Assembly: GCA_026003615.1 (NCBI GenBank) | Contig: BPHQ01000001.1 | Location: 62,001 to 126,000, forward strand | DNA: 64,000 bases | Direction: 5' to 3' | Origin: Bellilinea sp. | GTDB taxonomy: Bacteria; Chloroflexota; Anaerolineae; Anaerolineales; Anaerolineaceae | Shown: positions 1 to 10,170 of the stretch, one piece after another | Layout: every line of letters begins with the position of its first letter | How positions within the stretch are numbered: the stretch's first letter is position 1 | The notes under the pieces: generated by a model | The model's database searches: none | Told to the model about the DNA's origin: nothing | What the model saw: only the letters and a program-made list of their open reading frames with translations | Program-made: the position numbers and the translations under genes

Positions 1-702
1 GCTTGCGATGATTTATTTATCAAGAAGGCCTTACCCAATACGGTCAAATACACCCTGATCGTTGTACCAACCCAAACGGTTTTGAGTCTGATCCTGGCGT
101 TTGCCATGGATCAAAAGCTGCGATTTCGGCGCCTTTTCCGCACCATCTACTACCTGCCATCGGTCACATCCTCTGTGGTCATTTCTCTGATATTTGTGTG
201 GTTATTCAGCCCATTAGGTATTGTCAATCAGCTGTTCAATCTCAATATCAACTGGCTGAATGATCCGCGTTATGCCTTTTATACCATCATGATATTGAAT
301 GTCTTTACCACCAGCGGTACATTAATGCTCATCTTTCTGGCCGGCTTACAGGATATTCCCACGGCGATTTATGAAGCCGCCTCAATAGATGGTGCCAACA
401 AGTTTCAGGTACTGCGTTATATCACCATTCCCATGCTGCGACCGGTGGTGTTTTTTGTGGTCACGGTGGGTTTGATTGGATGTTTTCAGGTATTTGATCA
501 AATTTACGTGATGACCTCGGGTGGCCCGCTGGATTCGACTACCACAGTGGCTTACCTGATCTACAAATGGGCCTTCCGCGACACAACCGTCAAAATGGGG
601 CAGGCAGCTGCTTTATCCTTCATTCTGGCGTTGATCATACTGGTGTTCACCCTGATTCAACGGCGGATTATCGAAGGAAGTGGCAGCGTTGGTTCAGCAT
701 AA
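1..702 (+). CDS. Carbohydrate ABC transporter permease (MalF/UgpA-like), truncated at window start
   Basis: The frame is open from base 1 (ACDDLFIKKALPNTVKYTLIVVPTQTVLSLILAF...). It carries the binding-protein-dependent permease EAASIDGANKFQVLRYITIPMLRP motif. The ORF track starts only at an internal TTG at 82. Confidence 0.9.
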   Translation, partial: ACDDLFIKKALPNTVKYTLIVVPTQTVLSLILAFAMDQKLRFRRLFRTIYYLPSVTSSVVISLIFVWLFSPLGIVNQLFNLNINWLNDPRYAFYTIMILNVFTTSGTLMLIFLAGLQDIPTAIYEAASIDGANKFQVLRYITIPMLRPVVFFVVTVGLIGCFQVFDQIYVMTSGGPLDSTTTVAYLIYKWAFRDTTVKMGQAAALSFILALIILVFTLIQRRIIEGSGSVGSA

Positions 703-713
703 TTTGAGGAGGC

Positions 714-1652
714 ATGATGGCGACACTCACTCAAACGGTTCCTAAAAAAGCAACCTTTTCGGACAGGCTGATTGCGGTTTTGGACCGCGTCAAGACACCG
801 GTATTTTACGCGATTCTGATTGGCTGGGCGATTTTATGTATTGCGCCGCTGTATTTCACGCTCGTTTTCAGTCTCAAACCGGTTGCCAATGTCTATGATC
901 CTCCGTTGTTCTGGCCGATTCCGTTCAGTTTGGAAAATTTCCGGGATGTGATTGGGGCTTTGCCGTTGTTTCCCCGATGGTTATTGAACAGCACCATCAT
1001 TTCGGTGGTGGTGACTCTGGCGCGGGTATTGTTTTGCGCCATGGCGGGCTATGCCTTTGCCCGCATGGAGTTCCCCCTGAAAAAATTTTTGTTCACGGCG
1101 TTGTTGATTTCCATGATGATTCCCGGTCAGGTCACCCTGATTCCGAACTTTCTGGTGGTTGGGCCGGGCATCATTCGCGGCGGATTGAAAATCGGTGATT
1201 GGACGATTCCGACCGGTTTCGGATTGATGGACAATCTCGGCGGGGTGATTCTGCCCGGCATTGTGGCAGCCTTTGGTATCTTCATGATGACCCAATTTTA
1301 CAAGAGCATTCCAAAAGAACTGGAAGAAGCGGCGATGATTGACGGGTTGGGACGCTTTGGCATCTTCTTCCGCATCGTTCTCCCAATCAGCACCACTCAA
1401 CTGTTGACCCTGGCATTGCTGACCTTTCAGGGGGAGTGGAATAGTTTTATGTGGCCATTAACCATCTTGCGTACACCGGAAAACTTCACCTTGCCGATTG
1501 GTTTGAACTGGTTCCGCGGCGAGTACTACACCCTGATCTCGAAGGTGCTGGCGGGCTCACTCTTCAACACCTTGCCAATACTGATCATCTTCTTTATCTT
1601 CCAGCGCTACTTTACGCAGAGCATTGCCGGAACCGGATTGAAAGAAGGTTGA
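714..1652 (+). CDS. Carbohydrate ABC transporter permease (MalG/UgpE-like)
   Basis: EEAAMIDGLGRFGIFFRIVLPIS motif; multiple TM segments; follows the first permease. Confidence 0.9.
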   Translation: MMATLTQTVPKKATFSDRLIAVLDRVKTPVFYAILIGWAILCIAPLYFTLVFSLKPVANVYDPPLFWPIPFSLENFRDVIGALPLFPRWLLNSTIISVVVTLARVLFCAMAGYAFARMEFPLKKFLFTALLISMMIPGQVTLIPNFLVVGPGIIRGGLKIGDWTIPTGFGLMDNLGGVILPGIVAAFGIFMMTQFYKSIPKELEEAAMIDGLGRFGIFFRIVLPISTTQLLTLALLTFQGEWNSFMWPLTILRTPENFTLPIGLNWFRGEYYTLISKVLAGSLFNTLPILIIFFIFQRYFTQSIAGTGLKEG

Positions 1653-1691
1653 TTTCAACACCAAAATTAATGCATCAAGAGGGTAAATTAT

Positions 1692-3884
1692 ATGCTGAAC
1701 GAACGCAACTGGATCGTCACTGAAACTTGTTTTGATCCCAAAAGCCAGAATCATGCGGAGACAATTTTTACCATTGGGAATGGTTATCTCGGCACCCGTG
1801 GGGCGCATGAAGAGCGTTACCCCGGCGAGGAACGTACCACCTTCATTCACGGGGTGTTCGACGATGTCCCCATTGTGTTTACCGAGCTGGTCAACGCGCC
1901 GGATTGGTTGGATTTAACCTTGAATCTGGGCGGGGAGTGGTTTTCGCTCAGTGAGGGGGAGATTCTGGCATACCAGCGCCAGTTAGATCTGCGCAATGGT
2001 TTGTTGAGCCGGCGGGTGGAGTGGCGCAGTCCGCGGGGTGCGTGCTGGCATATACTTTTTGAACGATTTGCCAGTCTGACCAACCCGCATCTGTTATGCC
2101 AACGGGTTACGATCAAAGCGTTCGAGGATACGACTCTTGAAGTGCGAACGACCCTTAGCGGCGATACGGATAACCTGAATTACAAACACTGGGAATGGAT
2201 CGGGCAGGGATTTGGGCAAAACAGCGCCTGGCTTCATCTGCGTACCCGCTCTACGGGAATTGAACTGGGCGCGGCGACACGCCTTTCCATCCTTGGTGGT
2301 CAAAAACTTCGTCAAACTGCCTGGGATACGCGGAACGCCCCAACTCTGGTGGCCGCAACCCAACTGAAAAGCGGTGATGTTGTGGAGATCGAGAAGATCA
2401 CCGCTTTCTATACCTCTCGCGAAACCACCGACCCCCAAAGTGCCGCCCGGCGGGCGCTGGAATCACTCCCTGTAAGTGCGTGGAAGGGATTATGGGAGAG
2501 CCACGCTCGCGCATGGCAGCGCGAGTGGGAAGCCTGCGATGTGGTGATTGAGGGAGATGACCGTGCCCACCTTGCGGTGCGCTTCAGCCTGTTTCAATTG
2601 CTGGCTGCGGCTCCTCGTCAGGACGAAAGGGTAAGCATTGGGGCAAAGGCACTTTCGGGCTATGGATACCGTGGGCATGTCTTTTGGGATACCGAAATTT
2701 TTATGCTGCCTTTCTTTACTTACACCCGCCCGGAAATAGCCCGTAATTTGCTCTCTTACCGTTTTCACACATTGGAGGGGGCACGGAAGAAAGCCCGCGA
2801 AAATGGCTTTAAGGGAGCTCAATTTGCGTGGGAAAGCGCGGCCACAGGGGAAGAAGTAACGCCTACCTGGGTGCCCCATCCTACTGACCGTACCAGGCTG
2901 ATTCGCATCTGGACAGGGGACATTCAAATTCATATATCGGCAGATGTGTGTTATGCCATCTGGCAGTATTGGCAGGCTACCGGTGATGATGATTTCATGA
3001 TTCACCGCGGAGCGGAGATTTTTCTGGATGTGGCTCGTTTTTGGGCAAGCCGGGCAGAGTGGAATGCCGAAACCGGTTGTTACGAATTTACTGATGTCAT
3101 CGGTCCCGATGAATACCACGATCATGTGGATAACAACGCATATACCAATGCACTGGCACGATGGCAACTTTTGACTGCCTTGAAGGTGATGAACTGGCTG
3201 CAAGAGCGAAAGCCGGATAAAGCCGCTGCATTGCGCCGCTTGCTGGAACTGGACGAAAACGAACTGGCTCGTTGGCGCGAAGTGGCGGAAAAGATTTACT
3301 GGAAGCAGGACGCTGCCAGTGGTTTGATCGAGCAATTCGAGGGTTACTTTCAGCGCCGACAGATTGACTTGCAGGCGCTCGAGCCGCGCACCCAGTCTAT
3401 CCAATCACTGTTAGGGATTGAGGGTGCCAGTGAAGCCAACATTCTCAAACAGCCGGATGTGGTCATGCTGGCCTATCTGCTGCCCGAATTGTTCGACGAA
3501 AAGACACTCCGAGCAAATTATGAATATTACAATGCCAGAACGGACCATACCTTTGGTTCATCTCTTGGGCCGGCCATTCACGCCATTATTGCCTGCCGGG
3601 TAGGAAAGCCAGACGAAGCCTACCAACATTTTCTGCGTGCCGCACTGGCCGATTTAGAGGATGTGCGTGGAAACGCTCACGACGGAATTCATGCAGCATC
3701 GGCAGGTGGTATCTGGCAGGCGATTGTATTCGGCTTTGGAGGGCTTAAGTTTGAGCCGGAAGGCCCAAAAGTCAACCCTTGTCTGCCTCGTCACTGGCGG
3801 CGGTTGAAATTTAGGATCAGCTACCGCGGGCAGCCCTATGAGTTTGACCTGCTTAACTCGCCAGCAGGAGGTAAGGGGGGATGA
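1692..3884 (+). CDS. Glycoside hydrolase family 65 disaccharide phosphorylase (maltose/kojibiose/trehalose type)
   Basis: GH65 signatures [54 protein letters not shown]; followed by beta-PGM. Confidence 0.92.
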   Translation: MLNERNWIVTETCFDPKSQNHAETIFTIGNGYLGTRGAHEERYPGEERTTFIHGVFDDVPIVFTELVNAPDWLDLTLNLGGEWFSLSEGEILAYQRQLDLRNGLLSRRVEWRSPRGACWHILFERFASLTNPHLLCQRVTIKAFEDTTLEVRTTLSGDTDNLNYKHWEWIGQGFGQNSAWLHLRTRSTGIELGAATRLSILGGQKLRQTAWDTRNAPTLVAATQLKSGDVVEIEKITAFYTSRETTDPQSAARRALESLPVSAWKGLWESHARAWQREWEACDVVIEGDDRAHLAVRFSLFQLLAAAPRQDERVSIGAKALSGYGYRGHVFWDTEIFMLPFFTYTRPEIARNLLSYRFHTLEGARKKARENGFKGAQFAWESAATGEEVTPTWVPHPTDRTRLIRIWTGDIQIHISADVCYAIWQYWQATGDDDFMIHRGAEIFLDVARFWASRAEWNAETGCYEFTDVIGPDEYHDHVDNNAYTNALARWQLLTALKVMNWLQERKPDKAAALRRLLELDENELARWREVAEKIYWKQDAASGLIEQFEGYFQRRQIDLQALEPRTQSIQSLLGIEGASEANILKQPDVVMLAYLLPELFDEKTLRANYEYYNARTDHTFGSSLGPAIHAIIACRVGKPDEAYQHFLRAALADLEDVRGNAHDGIHAASAGGIWQAIVFGFGGLKFEPEGPKVNPCLPRHWRRLKFRISYRGQPYEFDLLNSPAGGKGG

Positions 3885-4531
3885 TACGGGCGTTTTTATT
3901 TGATCTTGATGGCGTATTGACGGACACATCCGAATTTCATTATCTGGGGTGGAAGCGGCTGGCGGATGAATTGGGGTTGCCTTTCGACCGCCAGAAAAAC
4001 GAAGCCTTGCGGGGTGTTTCCCGGCGCGAGTCGCTGCTGCTTCTGCTGGATGGCCGCCCTGCCACAGAAGAAGAAATGAATGAGTGGATGGAACGCAAGA
4101 ATCGTTACTACCTCGAATATGTGTCTAAAATGACGCCTCAAGATCTTTTACCGGGGGCATTGGAATTGCTCAAAGAATTGCATCAGGCCGGTTACAAAGT
4201 GGCAATTGTGTCCTCCAGCAAAAACACCCCGCTGGTGCTGGATCGCCTCCAAATCAACAAATGGCTGGATGTGGTGGTGGATGGCAACGCTCCGGTGCTC
4301 AGTAAACCCGCCCCCGATTTATTCTTGCTGGCAGCCAAGCAATTGGGGGTTGAACCGTCAGAATGTCTGGTGATTGAAGACGCCGAAGCCGGCATTGCCG
4401 CGGGAAAAGCGGCCGGGATGCGCACCTTGGGGTTGGGGCCGATTGAACGTGTCGGTTCGGCAGATTACCATTTGGCGGACTTAAAGGGGGTAACGTTGCA
4501 GCGTCTGCGCGAGTTGATTCCCGACCTCTAA
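3881..4531 (+). CDS. pgmB: Beta-phosphoglucomutase (HAD superfamily)
   Basis: [57 protein letters not shown]; overlaps the GH65 stop codon by ATGA. Confidence 0.92.
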   Translation: MIRAFLFDLDGVLTDTSEFHYLGWKRLADELGLPFDRQKNEALRGVSRRESLLLLLDGRPATEEEMNEWMERKNRYYLEYVSKMTPQDLLPGALELLKELHQAGYKVAIVSSSKNTPLVLDRLQINKWLDVVVDGNAPVLSKPAPDLFLLAAKQLGVEPSECLVIEDAEAGIAAGKAAGMRTLGLGPIERVGSADYHLADLKGVTLQRLRELIPDL

Positions 4532-4537
4532 AAAAGA

Positions 4538-4561
4538 CCTCCCGCCATGTTCGGCGGGAGG
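4538..4561. terminator. Bidirectional Rho-independent terminator
   Basis: CCTCCCGCC-ATGTTC-GGCGGGAGG stem flanked by A-run and T-run between convergent genes. Confidence 0.85.
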
Positions 4562-4574
4562 CTGTTTTCACCAT

Positions 4575-5525
4575 TCAGGGGATGAAGGTGAAAGTGGAAA
4601 TGACTGCTTCGTATAGCCGGTTAAGGTCTGCTTCAACGGCAGGTTCATCAATCGGAAAAAAGATTAACTGGTAAAACCAGCCATTGTGCAGCGCAAAAAC
4701 CATGCGCGAACTCAACCGTCCGGGGACGGGTTCCAGCACCTCAGCCGGCTGACCGTCCAGGGTGATTTGCGTTTGGAGCAGGGTTACCGGGGAATTTGGC
4801 CCTTCAAATTGTTTGCGAAATTCACTGACCAGTTGTTCCAGTGTAGTATCTGAAATTGCCGGGCTGCTGAAAACATCTAAACGGGCAACAACTTCTTCGG
4901 GGTTGGCAGGGTTTTTAGGTTGAGCGTAAACCGCTGCCAGGCCGCGGTCATCACGGATAAAATCCGAAGGGTAGGCAAAACAATAACCGTCGGTAAAATC
5001 TACAAAAGGTGTCATCCCCTCCGTGTTGCAGCGGGCGGGCACCTCTCGCTCGGATTCGCGGACATCGGGCAGCATTGTTCCTCGATTAACCCGTACCTGA
5101 TTACCGTTCTGGTCGGTGCGTACTTCCAGGGTGTTGTCGTTGACCTCGACTAAGAGGCGGTAACCGGGAGTGATGACCTGAATGCACATCTCATCCGGGG
5201 AGGCCAATCCAAGGCAGCCGTCCGGCCATTCAATTGGTGACATCTCGATCAAGTTAATCGCTTCAGGCGCAACACCGAGTTGTTCGGCAATCGTGGAGCG
5301 GACTTTTTCAAAAATCATATCGGCCTCTTCCTGTGGAATGAGGATACCAGTGGTGGGTAGGGGGGTAATTTGTTCATCAACCGGTGGTGAGGGGGGCTTG
5401 TCCAGCGAGGGTTGGGATTGTTCCTGAGTCACCGGAAAGGGTGTAACCGGAGTGGCGGCAGGCGCACAGGCTGGAATCCATAAAACAGTAGCACAAATCA
5501 TCATCCGAAGCCAGCGTTTGACCAT
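4575..5525 (-). CDS. Putative secreted lipoprotein of unknown function
   Basis: Lipobox-like N-terminus (MVKRWLRMMICATVLWIPACAPAA), Pro/Thr-rich linker. Confidence 0.65.
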   Translation of the reverse strand: MVKRWLRMMICATVLWIPACAPAATPVTPFPVTQEQSQPSLDKPPSPPVDEQITPLPTTGILIPQEEADMIFEKVRSTIAEQLGVAPEAINLIEMSPIEWPDGCLGLASPDEMCIQVITPGYRLLVEVNDNTLEVRTDQNGNQVRVNRGTMLPDVRESEREVPARCNTEGMTPFVDFTDGYCFAYPSDFIRDDRGLAAVYAQPKNPANPEEVVARLDVFSSPAISDTTLEQLVSEFRKQFEGPNSPVTLLQTQITLDGQPAEVLEPVPGRLSSRMVFALHNGWFYQLIFFPIDEPAVEADLNRLYEAVISTFTFIP

Positions 5526-5617
5526 AAGAAACCTCCTCCGAAAGTCTATCTTTCTTGTTTCATCATGATGTAGGTGGGTTTAAGACGCCGGAGGAGGTCA
5601 TCGAGTTCCCGAACCGA

Positions 5618-5959
5618 TCAAAGAGCGATGACTTTTTCAGCTTTTTGGAGGGTCTCCAAAATATCGCCCATACCGCCCACAATACCGACTTTGACCTGAT
5701 CTCTTAATCCGAAAAAATCCAGACAGGTGCTGCACAGCACGAATTCGACGCCTTTTTGTTCCATTTCTTTGAGCAAATCAATGACCGGCGAACCCTGGCA
5801 GGCCAGTTTGACCCCTTCGGTGTAAAAAAGGACTTTAGCGGGTAATTCTGCGGATTGCAGTGTAAGGGTAAGGTATTTGATGGCTAAGGTTTGCTGTAAT
5901 TCAAGCGGCGCATTACCCAGTCCGTTTCGGGTGAATAATAAAACGTAATTCCTTTTCAT
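5618..5959 (-). CDS. DsrE-like protein resembling the C-terminal domain of selenium-metabolism protein YedF
   Basis: LFYTEGVKLACQGSPVIDLLKEMEQKGVEFVLCSTCLDFFGLRDQVKVGIVGGMGDI resembles the YedF C-terminal domain; SD GGAGG upstream; no N-terminal TusA domain. Confidence 0.75.
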   Translation of the reverse strand: MKRNYVLLFTRNGLGNAPLELQQTLAIKYLTLTLQSAELPAKVLFYTEGVKLACQGSPVIDLLKEMEQKGVEFVLCSTCLDFFGLRDQVKVGIVGGMGDILETLQKAEKVIAL

Positions 5960-6032
5960 AAAGCACCTCCGTGGATTTTAAGGATAGGTTTACTGGATTG
6001 AAGGGTAATTTATATGAATTTTCTCTAAAATA

Positions 6033-6061
6033 TTGACAAAAATGACCTTATTAGGTATATA
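6033..6061 (+). promoter_or_regulatory. Sigma70-like promoter upstream of Fe(III) ABC operon
   Basis: TTGACA (6033-6038) - 17 nt - TATATA (6056-6061). Confidence 0.6.
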
Positions 6062-6105
6062 TAGCCCGTCCCAACCCTAACCTTACCCATTCAAGGAGTT
6101 ATCGA

Positions 6106-7131
6106 ATGATTAAAACACGATACTGGTTGATTTTACCGCTTATAGCGGCAATTCTTGCAGGTTGTACCACTTTTTCGGCTTCTTCTCAATCGCAGGATGC
6201 CGGTCGTTTGGTAATTTATTCGGGACGCAGTGAAAGTCTGGTTGCCCCCATTATCGAGCAGTTTTCTCAAGCCAGCGGAGTCAAGGTGGAAGTGCGATAC
6301 GGCAACACCTCCGAACTGGCGGCTACTCTGCTGGAAGAGGGTAAAAATTCACCAGCAGATGTGTTCTATGCTCAGGATCCGGGTGGATTAGGCGCAGTAG
6401 CCAACGCGGGTTTGCTTGCCGAATTGCCTGATTCGACGCTGGAAAAAGTGGAAAGCCGTTTCCGTTCCGCAACAGGTTTATGGGTCGGCATTTCCGGTCG
6501 TGCGCGAGTGGTTGTGTATAACACCCAGCGCTTGCAGCCGGCAGATTTACCGGCGGATTTGTTTGGTTTTACCGATCCGCGTTGGAAAGGCAAGATCGGC
6601 TGGGCTCCCACGAATGCCTCGTTTCAGGCGATGGTGACGGCCATGCGCCAGATGTGGGGCGAAGAAAAAACCCGTCAATGGCTGGAGGGCATTCTGGCAA
6701 ATCAGCCGGTGGTGTATGATGGGAACACGGCGGTGGTGGCAGCGGTAGGCAGCGGTGAGGTTGAAGTAGGTTTTGTCAATCATTATTATCTCTACCGCTT
6801 TTTGAGGGAACAGGGTGAATCGTTCCCTGCCCGCAATCACTTCATGAACAATGGAGGGCCGGACTCGCTGGTGATGGTTTCGGGGATTGGCAGACTTGCT
6901 GCCGGCAAGAACGAAGAGAACGCCCTGAAATTCATCAATTTTCTCTTATCACCGGTGGCACAGCAGTACTTTGCCGGACAGACGTTTGAATATCCGCTGG
7001 TAGCGGGTGTCCAAACAGAGGCGGGCTTGACATCATTGGAGAGCCTCAATGCAGCCAATATTTCCGTAGATCAGTTGGCTGATTTGGAAGGCACGTTGAA
7101 TTTGCTCAGGGAAACGGGTGTTCTTCCCTAA
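6106..7131 (+). CDS. fbpA: Fe(III) ABC transporter substrate-binding protein
   Basis: Lipoprotein signal (ILAGCTTF); RLVIYSGRSESLVAPIIEQFSQASGVKVEVRYG; SD AAGGAG. Confidence 0.88.
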   Translation: MIKTRYWLILPLIAAILAGCTTFSASSQSQDAGRLVIYSGRSESLVAPIIEQFSQASGVKVEVRYGNTSELAATLLEEGKNSPADVFYAQDPGGLGAVANAGLLAELPDSTLEKVESRFRSATGLWVGISGRARVVVYNTQRLQPADLPADLFGFTDPRWKGKIGWAPTNASFQAMVTAMRQMWGEEKTRQWLEGILANQPVVYDGNTAVVAAVGSGEVEVGFVNHYYLYRFLREQGESFPARNHFMNNGGPDSLVMVSGIGRLAAGKNEENALKFINFLLSPVAQQYFAGQTFEYPLVAGVQTEAGLTSLESLNAANISVDQLADLEGTLNLLRETGVLP

Positions 7132-7134
7132 AGA

Positions 7135-8760
7135 ATGTTAAGAGAGCGGGTTTTTACAAAGCGGTTTGGGACGTTCCTTTCGTCACCAGCGCGGGGAGCA
7201 TGGTTATACCTGCCTGCCGCGCTGGTGGCGGTGGCAATGAGTTTACCGCTGGTTTATTTGATTGTCCGCGCCAGTGCTGCCGGTCAATCGGCCTGGAAAT
7301 GGCTGTTGAGAGTTCAGACATTCCAAATCGTGGGGCAGAGCGTGGGTTTGGCACTCTCGGTGATGCTGGCCGCACTGTTATTGGGGGTTTCGCTGGCCTG
7401 GCTGGTCACCCGCACGGATCTGGTTGGGAGAAGGATCTGGTCTGCTTTGCTTCCCTTACCGCTGGTCATCCCCAGTTATGTAGGGGCCTATCTGTTTGTA
7501 TCGTTTTTCGCACCGCGCGGTTTGCTTCAAAACCTGCTGGAACGTTGGTTGGGTATCGAGCGACTGCCCTCGGTTTATGGTTTTTGGGGGACTTGGCTGG
7601 TGTTGAGCCTGATGACTTACCCCTATGTCTTTATGGCGGCCAGGGCAGTTCTCAGCCGGAGTGATCGTTCGTTGGAAGAAGCAGCTCGAAGTTTGGGCTA
7701 TTCTGCACTGGAGACCTTTTGGAAAGTAACACTGCCTCAACTTCGGCCAGCGTTGGCGGCTGGCAGTTTGCTGGTGGGTCTGTATGTGTTGCGAGATTTT
7801 GGGGCAGTTTCCATTCTCCGCTTCACCACCTTTACCCGTGCCATTTATCTGCAATATCAATCTTCGATTGATCGCTCGGCCGCAGCGCTGCTTTCGTTGG
7901 TTTTGATCTTGATCACGATTGGCTTCTTGATCGCAGAACAGCGGTTGCGCCATGCGGCTGCTGAAAATCCTCATACGGCTATCCAGCCGGTGCAGCTGAT
8001 TCGATTGGGACGCTGGCAGGTTTTAGCTGTGGGTGTGGTTACATTGGTTTTATTATTAGGGCTTATTTTTCCCAGCAGTGTACTTTTATACTGGTTGATC
8101 CGCGGTTTACTGGTTGGGGAGCAAATTTCCAACTGGCTGCGGCCTTTACTGGGATCGGTCAGCGCAGCGGGGCTGGCAGCATTGGTTACAGTTTTGTTGG
8201 CTTTTCCGGTTTCTATTTTGTCCATTCGCCGGGTTGGCTTGTTCAGCAAGATGTTGGAAAAATGGAGTTACCTTGGTTATGCTGTTCCCGGCATTGTGGT
8301 GGCTTTGGCGCTGGTGTTTTTTGGGGCAAATTTTGTACCTGCCTTATACCAAACCCTCTTCATGCTTTTGTTTGCCTATGTGATTTTATTTCTGCCGCAA
8401 GCTATGGGCAGCCTTCAGGCCTCACTGCGGATGGTGCAGCGAAGTTTAGAGGAGGCTGCCGCCAGCCTGGGGGAAAATCCGTTGCGGGTATTTCAACGGG
8501 TTACCTTGCCACTGATTACGCCGGGTGTGGCTTCTGCCGCTGCGCTGGTTTTTCTGACCACGATGAAGGAATTACCGGCAACCCTGTTGCTTGCACCAAC
8601 CGGTTTTTCCACCCTGGCTACGCAGATTTGGGGAGCCGTTTCGGAGGCTTATTTTGCCCGTGCCGCCGCACCGGCCCTCATCTTGATTCTCGCTTCATCC
8701 ATCTCCATGTATCTCATTAATCATCAAACCACCCTTTCAGGATCATCTCACCGACAATGA
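7135..8760 (+). CDS. fbpB: Fe(III) ABC transporter permease, fused two-domain
   Basis: Two copies of the EEAARSLG/EEAAASLGENPLRVFQRVTLPLI permease motif. Confidence 0.9.
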   Translation: MLRERVFTKRFGTFLSSPARGAWLYLPAALVAVAMSLPLVYLIVRASAAGQSAWKWLLRVQTFQIVGQSVGLALSVMLAALLLGVSLAWLVTRTDLVGRRIWSALLPLPLVIPSYVGAYLFVSFFAPRGLLQNLLERWLGIERLPSVYGFWGTWLVLSLMTYPYVFMAARAVLSRSDRSLEEAARSLGYSALETFWKVTLPQLRPALAAGSLLVGLYVLRDFGAVSILRFTTFTRAIYLQYQSSIDRSAAALLSLVLILITIGFLIAEQRLRHAAAENPHTAIQPVQLIRLGRWQVLAVGVVTLVLLLGLIFPSSVLLYWLIRGLLVGEQISNWLRPLLGSVSAAGLAALVTVLLAFPVSILSIRRVGLFSKMLEKWSYLGYAVPGIVVALALVFFGANFVPALYQTLFMLLFAYVILFLPQAMGSLQASLRMVQRSLEEAAASLGENPLRVFQRVTLPLITPGVASAAALVFLTTMKELPATLLLAPTGFSTLATQIWGAVSEAYFARAAAPALILILASSISMYLINHQTTLSGSSHRQ

Positions 8761-9848
8761 ATCCACCTTTTTTAGAATGCCATCATTTAGAGAAAGCCTA
8801 TCCTGCTCAACCGGCTGTCCGAGATGTTACCTTCCATGCGAATGAGGGAGAAATTCTGGCAGTGGTTGGCCCAAGTGGTTGTGGTAAAACAACTACCTTG
8901 CGATTGATTGCCGGATTTGAACGACCCGATCGGGGTGAAATCCGTATGCAAGGCAGGCTGCTCAGTAATGAACAAACTTTTGTTCCCCCCGAAAAGCGTC
9001 AGATTGGGGTTGTGTTTCAAGATTATGCGCTCTTTCCGCACCTTACTGTGTATGAGAATGTCGCCTTTGGGCTGCGCAGGCAACCCCCACAAGAGGTGAA
9101 TCAGCGGGTAAGCGAAATGCTCGACCTGGTTGGTTTAATCCATCTTGCTAAGAGAATGCCGCATGAACTTTCTGGGGGAGAGCGTCAGCGGGTTGCTCTG
9201 GCGCGGGCGCTGGCGCCTCGTCCGCAGGTTTTGCTGCTGGATGAACCCTTTTCCAGTCTCGACATGGATTTGAGGTTGAAATTGCGAGAGGAGGTGCGCA
9301 GGTTACTCAAAGGGCTTCAACTTACGGCGGTGTTTGTCACCCACGATCAGGAAGAGGCGTTGTTTATGGGGGATCGGCTGGCAGTCATGAATCAGGGTGT
9401 GGTTCAGCAATTCGATCTGCCGGAGCGGATTTTTTCTCAGCCGGTCAATCCTTTTGTGGCTGAGTTTATGGGAAATGCCAATTTCTTGCCCGGCAGGGTG
9501 GTATCGGAAGGGATTGAAACGGAAATCGGCCTGATTCCCCAGCGGGTTCCTCTACCCGCAGGTAGTAGTGTCGAACTGGCCGTGCGAGCCGATGATATTG
9601 GCTTTGACCTGAACGGAGCCGCTAATGGGGTGATCCTCTCGCGGGTTTTCAAGGGAGTCATCAATGTCTATAAAGTTCGCCTCCACTCCGGGCTGGTGTT
9701 GGAGGCCTTTCAACCGCATTACCGTTATTTTCCCGAAGGACAGCCGGTGCGCATTTTTGCGGACGCTGGTCACGATCTGGCCTGTTTTTACAACGGCATT
9801 GCCGTAACCGTGGATGAAAATCACCTTGACAGGGTTACCAAAGGCTGA
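8757..9848 (+). CDS. fbpC: Fe(III)/spermidine-type ABC transporter ATP-binding protein
   Basis: Walker A GPSGCGKTTTLR, signature LSGGERQRVALARAL, Walker B VLLLDEPFSSLD. Confidence 0.92.
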   Translation: MNPPFLECHHLEKAYPAQPAVRDVTFHANEGEILAVVGPSGCGKTTTLRLIAGFERPDRGEIRMQGRLLSNEQTFVPPEKRQIGVVFQDYALFPHLTVYENVAFGLRRQPPQEVNQRVSEMLDLVGLIHLAKRMPHELSGGERQRVALARALAPRPQVLLLDEPFSSLDMDLRLKLREEVRRLLKGLQLTAVFVTHDQEEALFMGDRLAVMNQGVVQQFDLPERIFSQPVNPFVAEFMGNANFLPGRVVSEGIETEIGLIPQRVPLPAGSSVELAVRADDIGFDLNGAANGVILSRVFKGVINVYKVRLHSGLVLEAFQPHYRYFPEGQPVRIFADAGHDLACFYNGIAVTVDENHLDRVTKG

Positions 9849-9854
9849 TATAAC
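9826..9854 (+). promoter_or_regulatory. Near-consensus sigma70 promoter at 3' end of fbpC
   Basis: TTGACA (9826-9831) - 17 nt - TATAAC (9849-9854). Confidence 0.55.
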
Positions 9855-9894
9855 CTCCTCATCAAAATTAATTCTACGAAAGGAGAGGCGTTTT

Positions 9895-9969
9895 ATGTTT
9901 ATTGCAGGATCGGTGCTTGTTCACAATCAAGCCGTATGGGCGCGCCTGCCTTTCGGGAGAATTCGCTGA
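9895..9969 (+). CDS. Putative 24-aa small ORF (MFIAGSVLVHNQAVWARLPFGRIR)
   Basis: Strong SD (AAAGGAGAGG) 7 nt upstream of ATG; promoter upstream, terminator downstream. Confidence 0.4.
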   Translation: MFIAGSVLVHNQAVWARLPFGRIR

Positions 9970-10001
9970 TTCTGCTTTTCTGATCATTGCGATTTCCTGC
10001 G

Positions 10002-10034
10002 GCCACGGGCGTGCTCATCCCCGTGGCTTTTTTA
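10002..10034 (+). terminator. Rho-independent terminator
   Basis: GCCACGGG...CCCGTGGC followed by TTTTTTATTTT. Confidence 0.8.
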
Positions 10035-10133
10035 TTTTCCGGGTGTACTGGAAGGTCCATTGCCGCCTGGCAATGTTTCAACAGGTCACCAGGGTATTTT
10101 GCCTGATATAAGTCAGCAAATCGAGATCATAGA

Positions 10134-10170
10134 CACCAGCCACGGGAGAATCCGAGGCTGGTGCTTTTTT
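10134..10170 (+). terminator. Rho-independent terminator or attenuator just upstream of rsgA
   Basis: CACCAGCC...GGCTGGTG followed by CTTTTTT; 18 nt before the annotated rsgA start. Confidence 0.7.

Noticed and set aside
981-1400. 139-aa minus-strand ORF opposite the ABC permease
   Set aside because: His/Gln/Asn-rich antisense shadow of a hydrophobic coding sequence.
2490-3404. 304-aa minus-strand ORF inside the GH65 gene
   Set aside because: Shadow ORF antisense to a clearly conserved gene; composition shows no recognisable domain.
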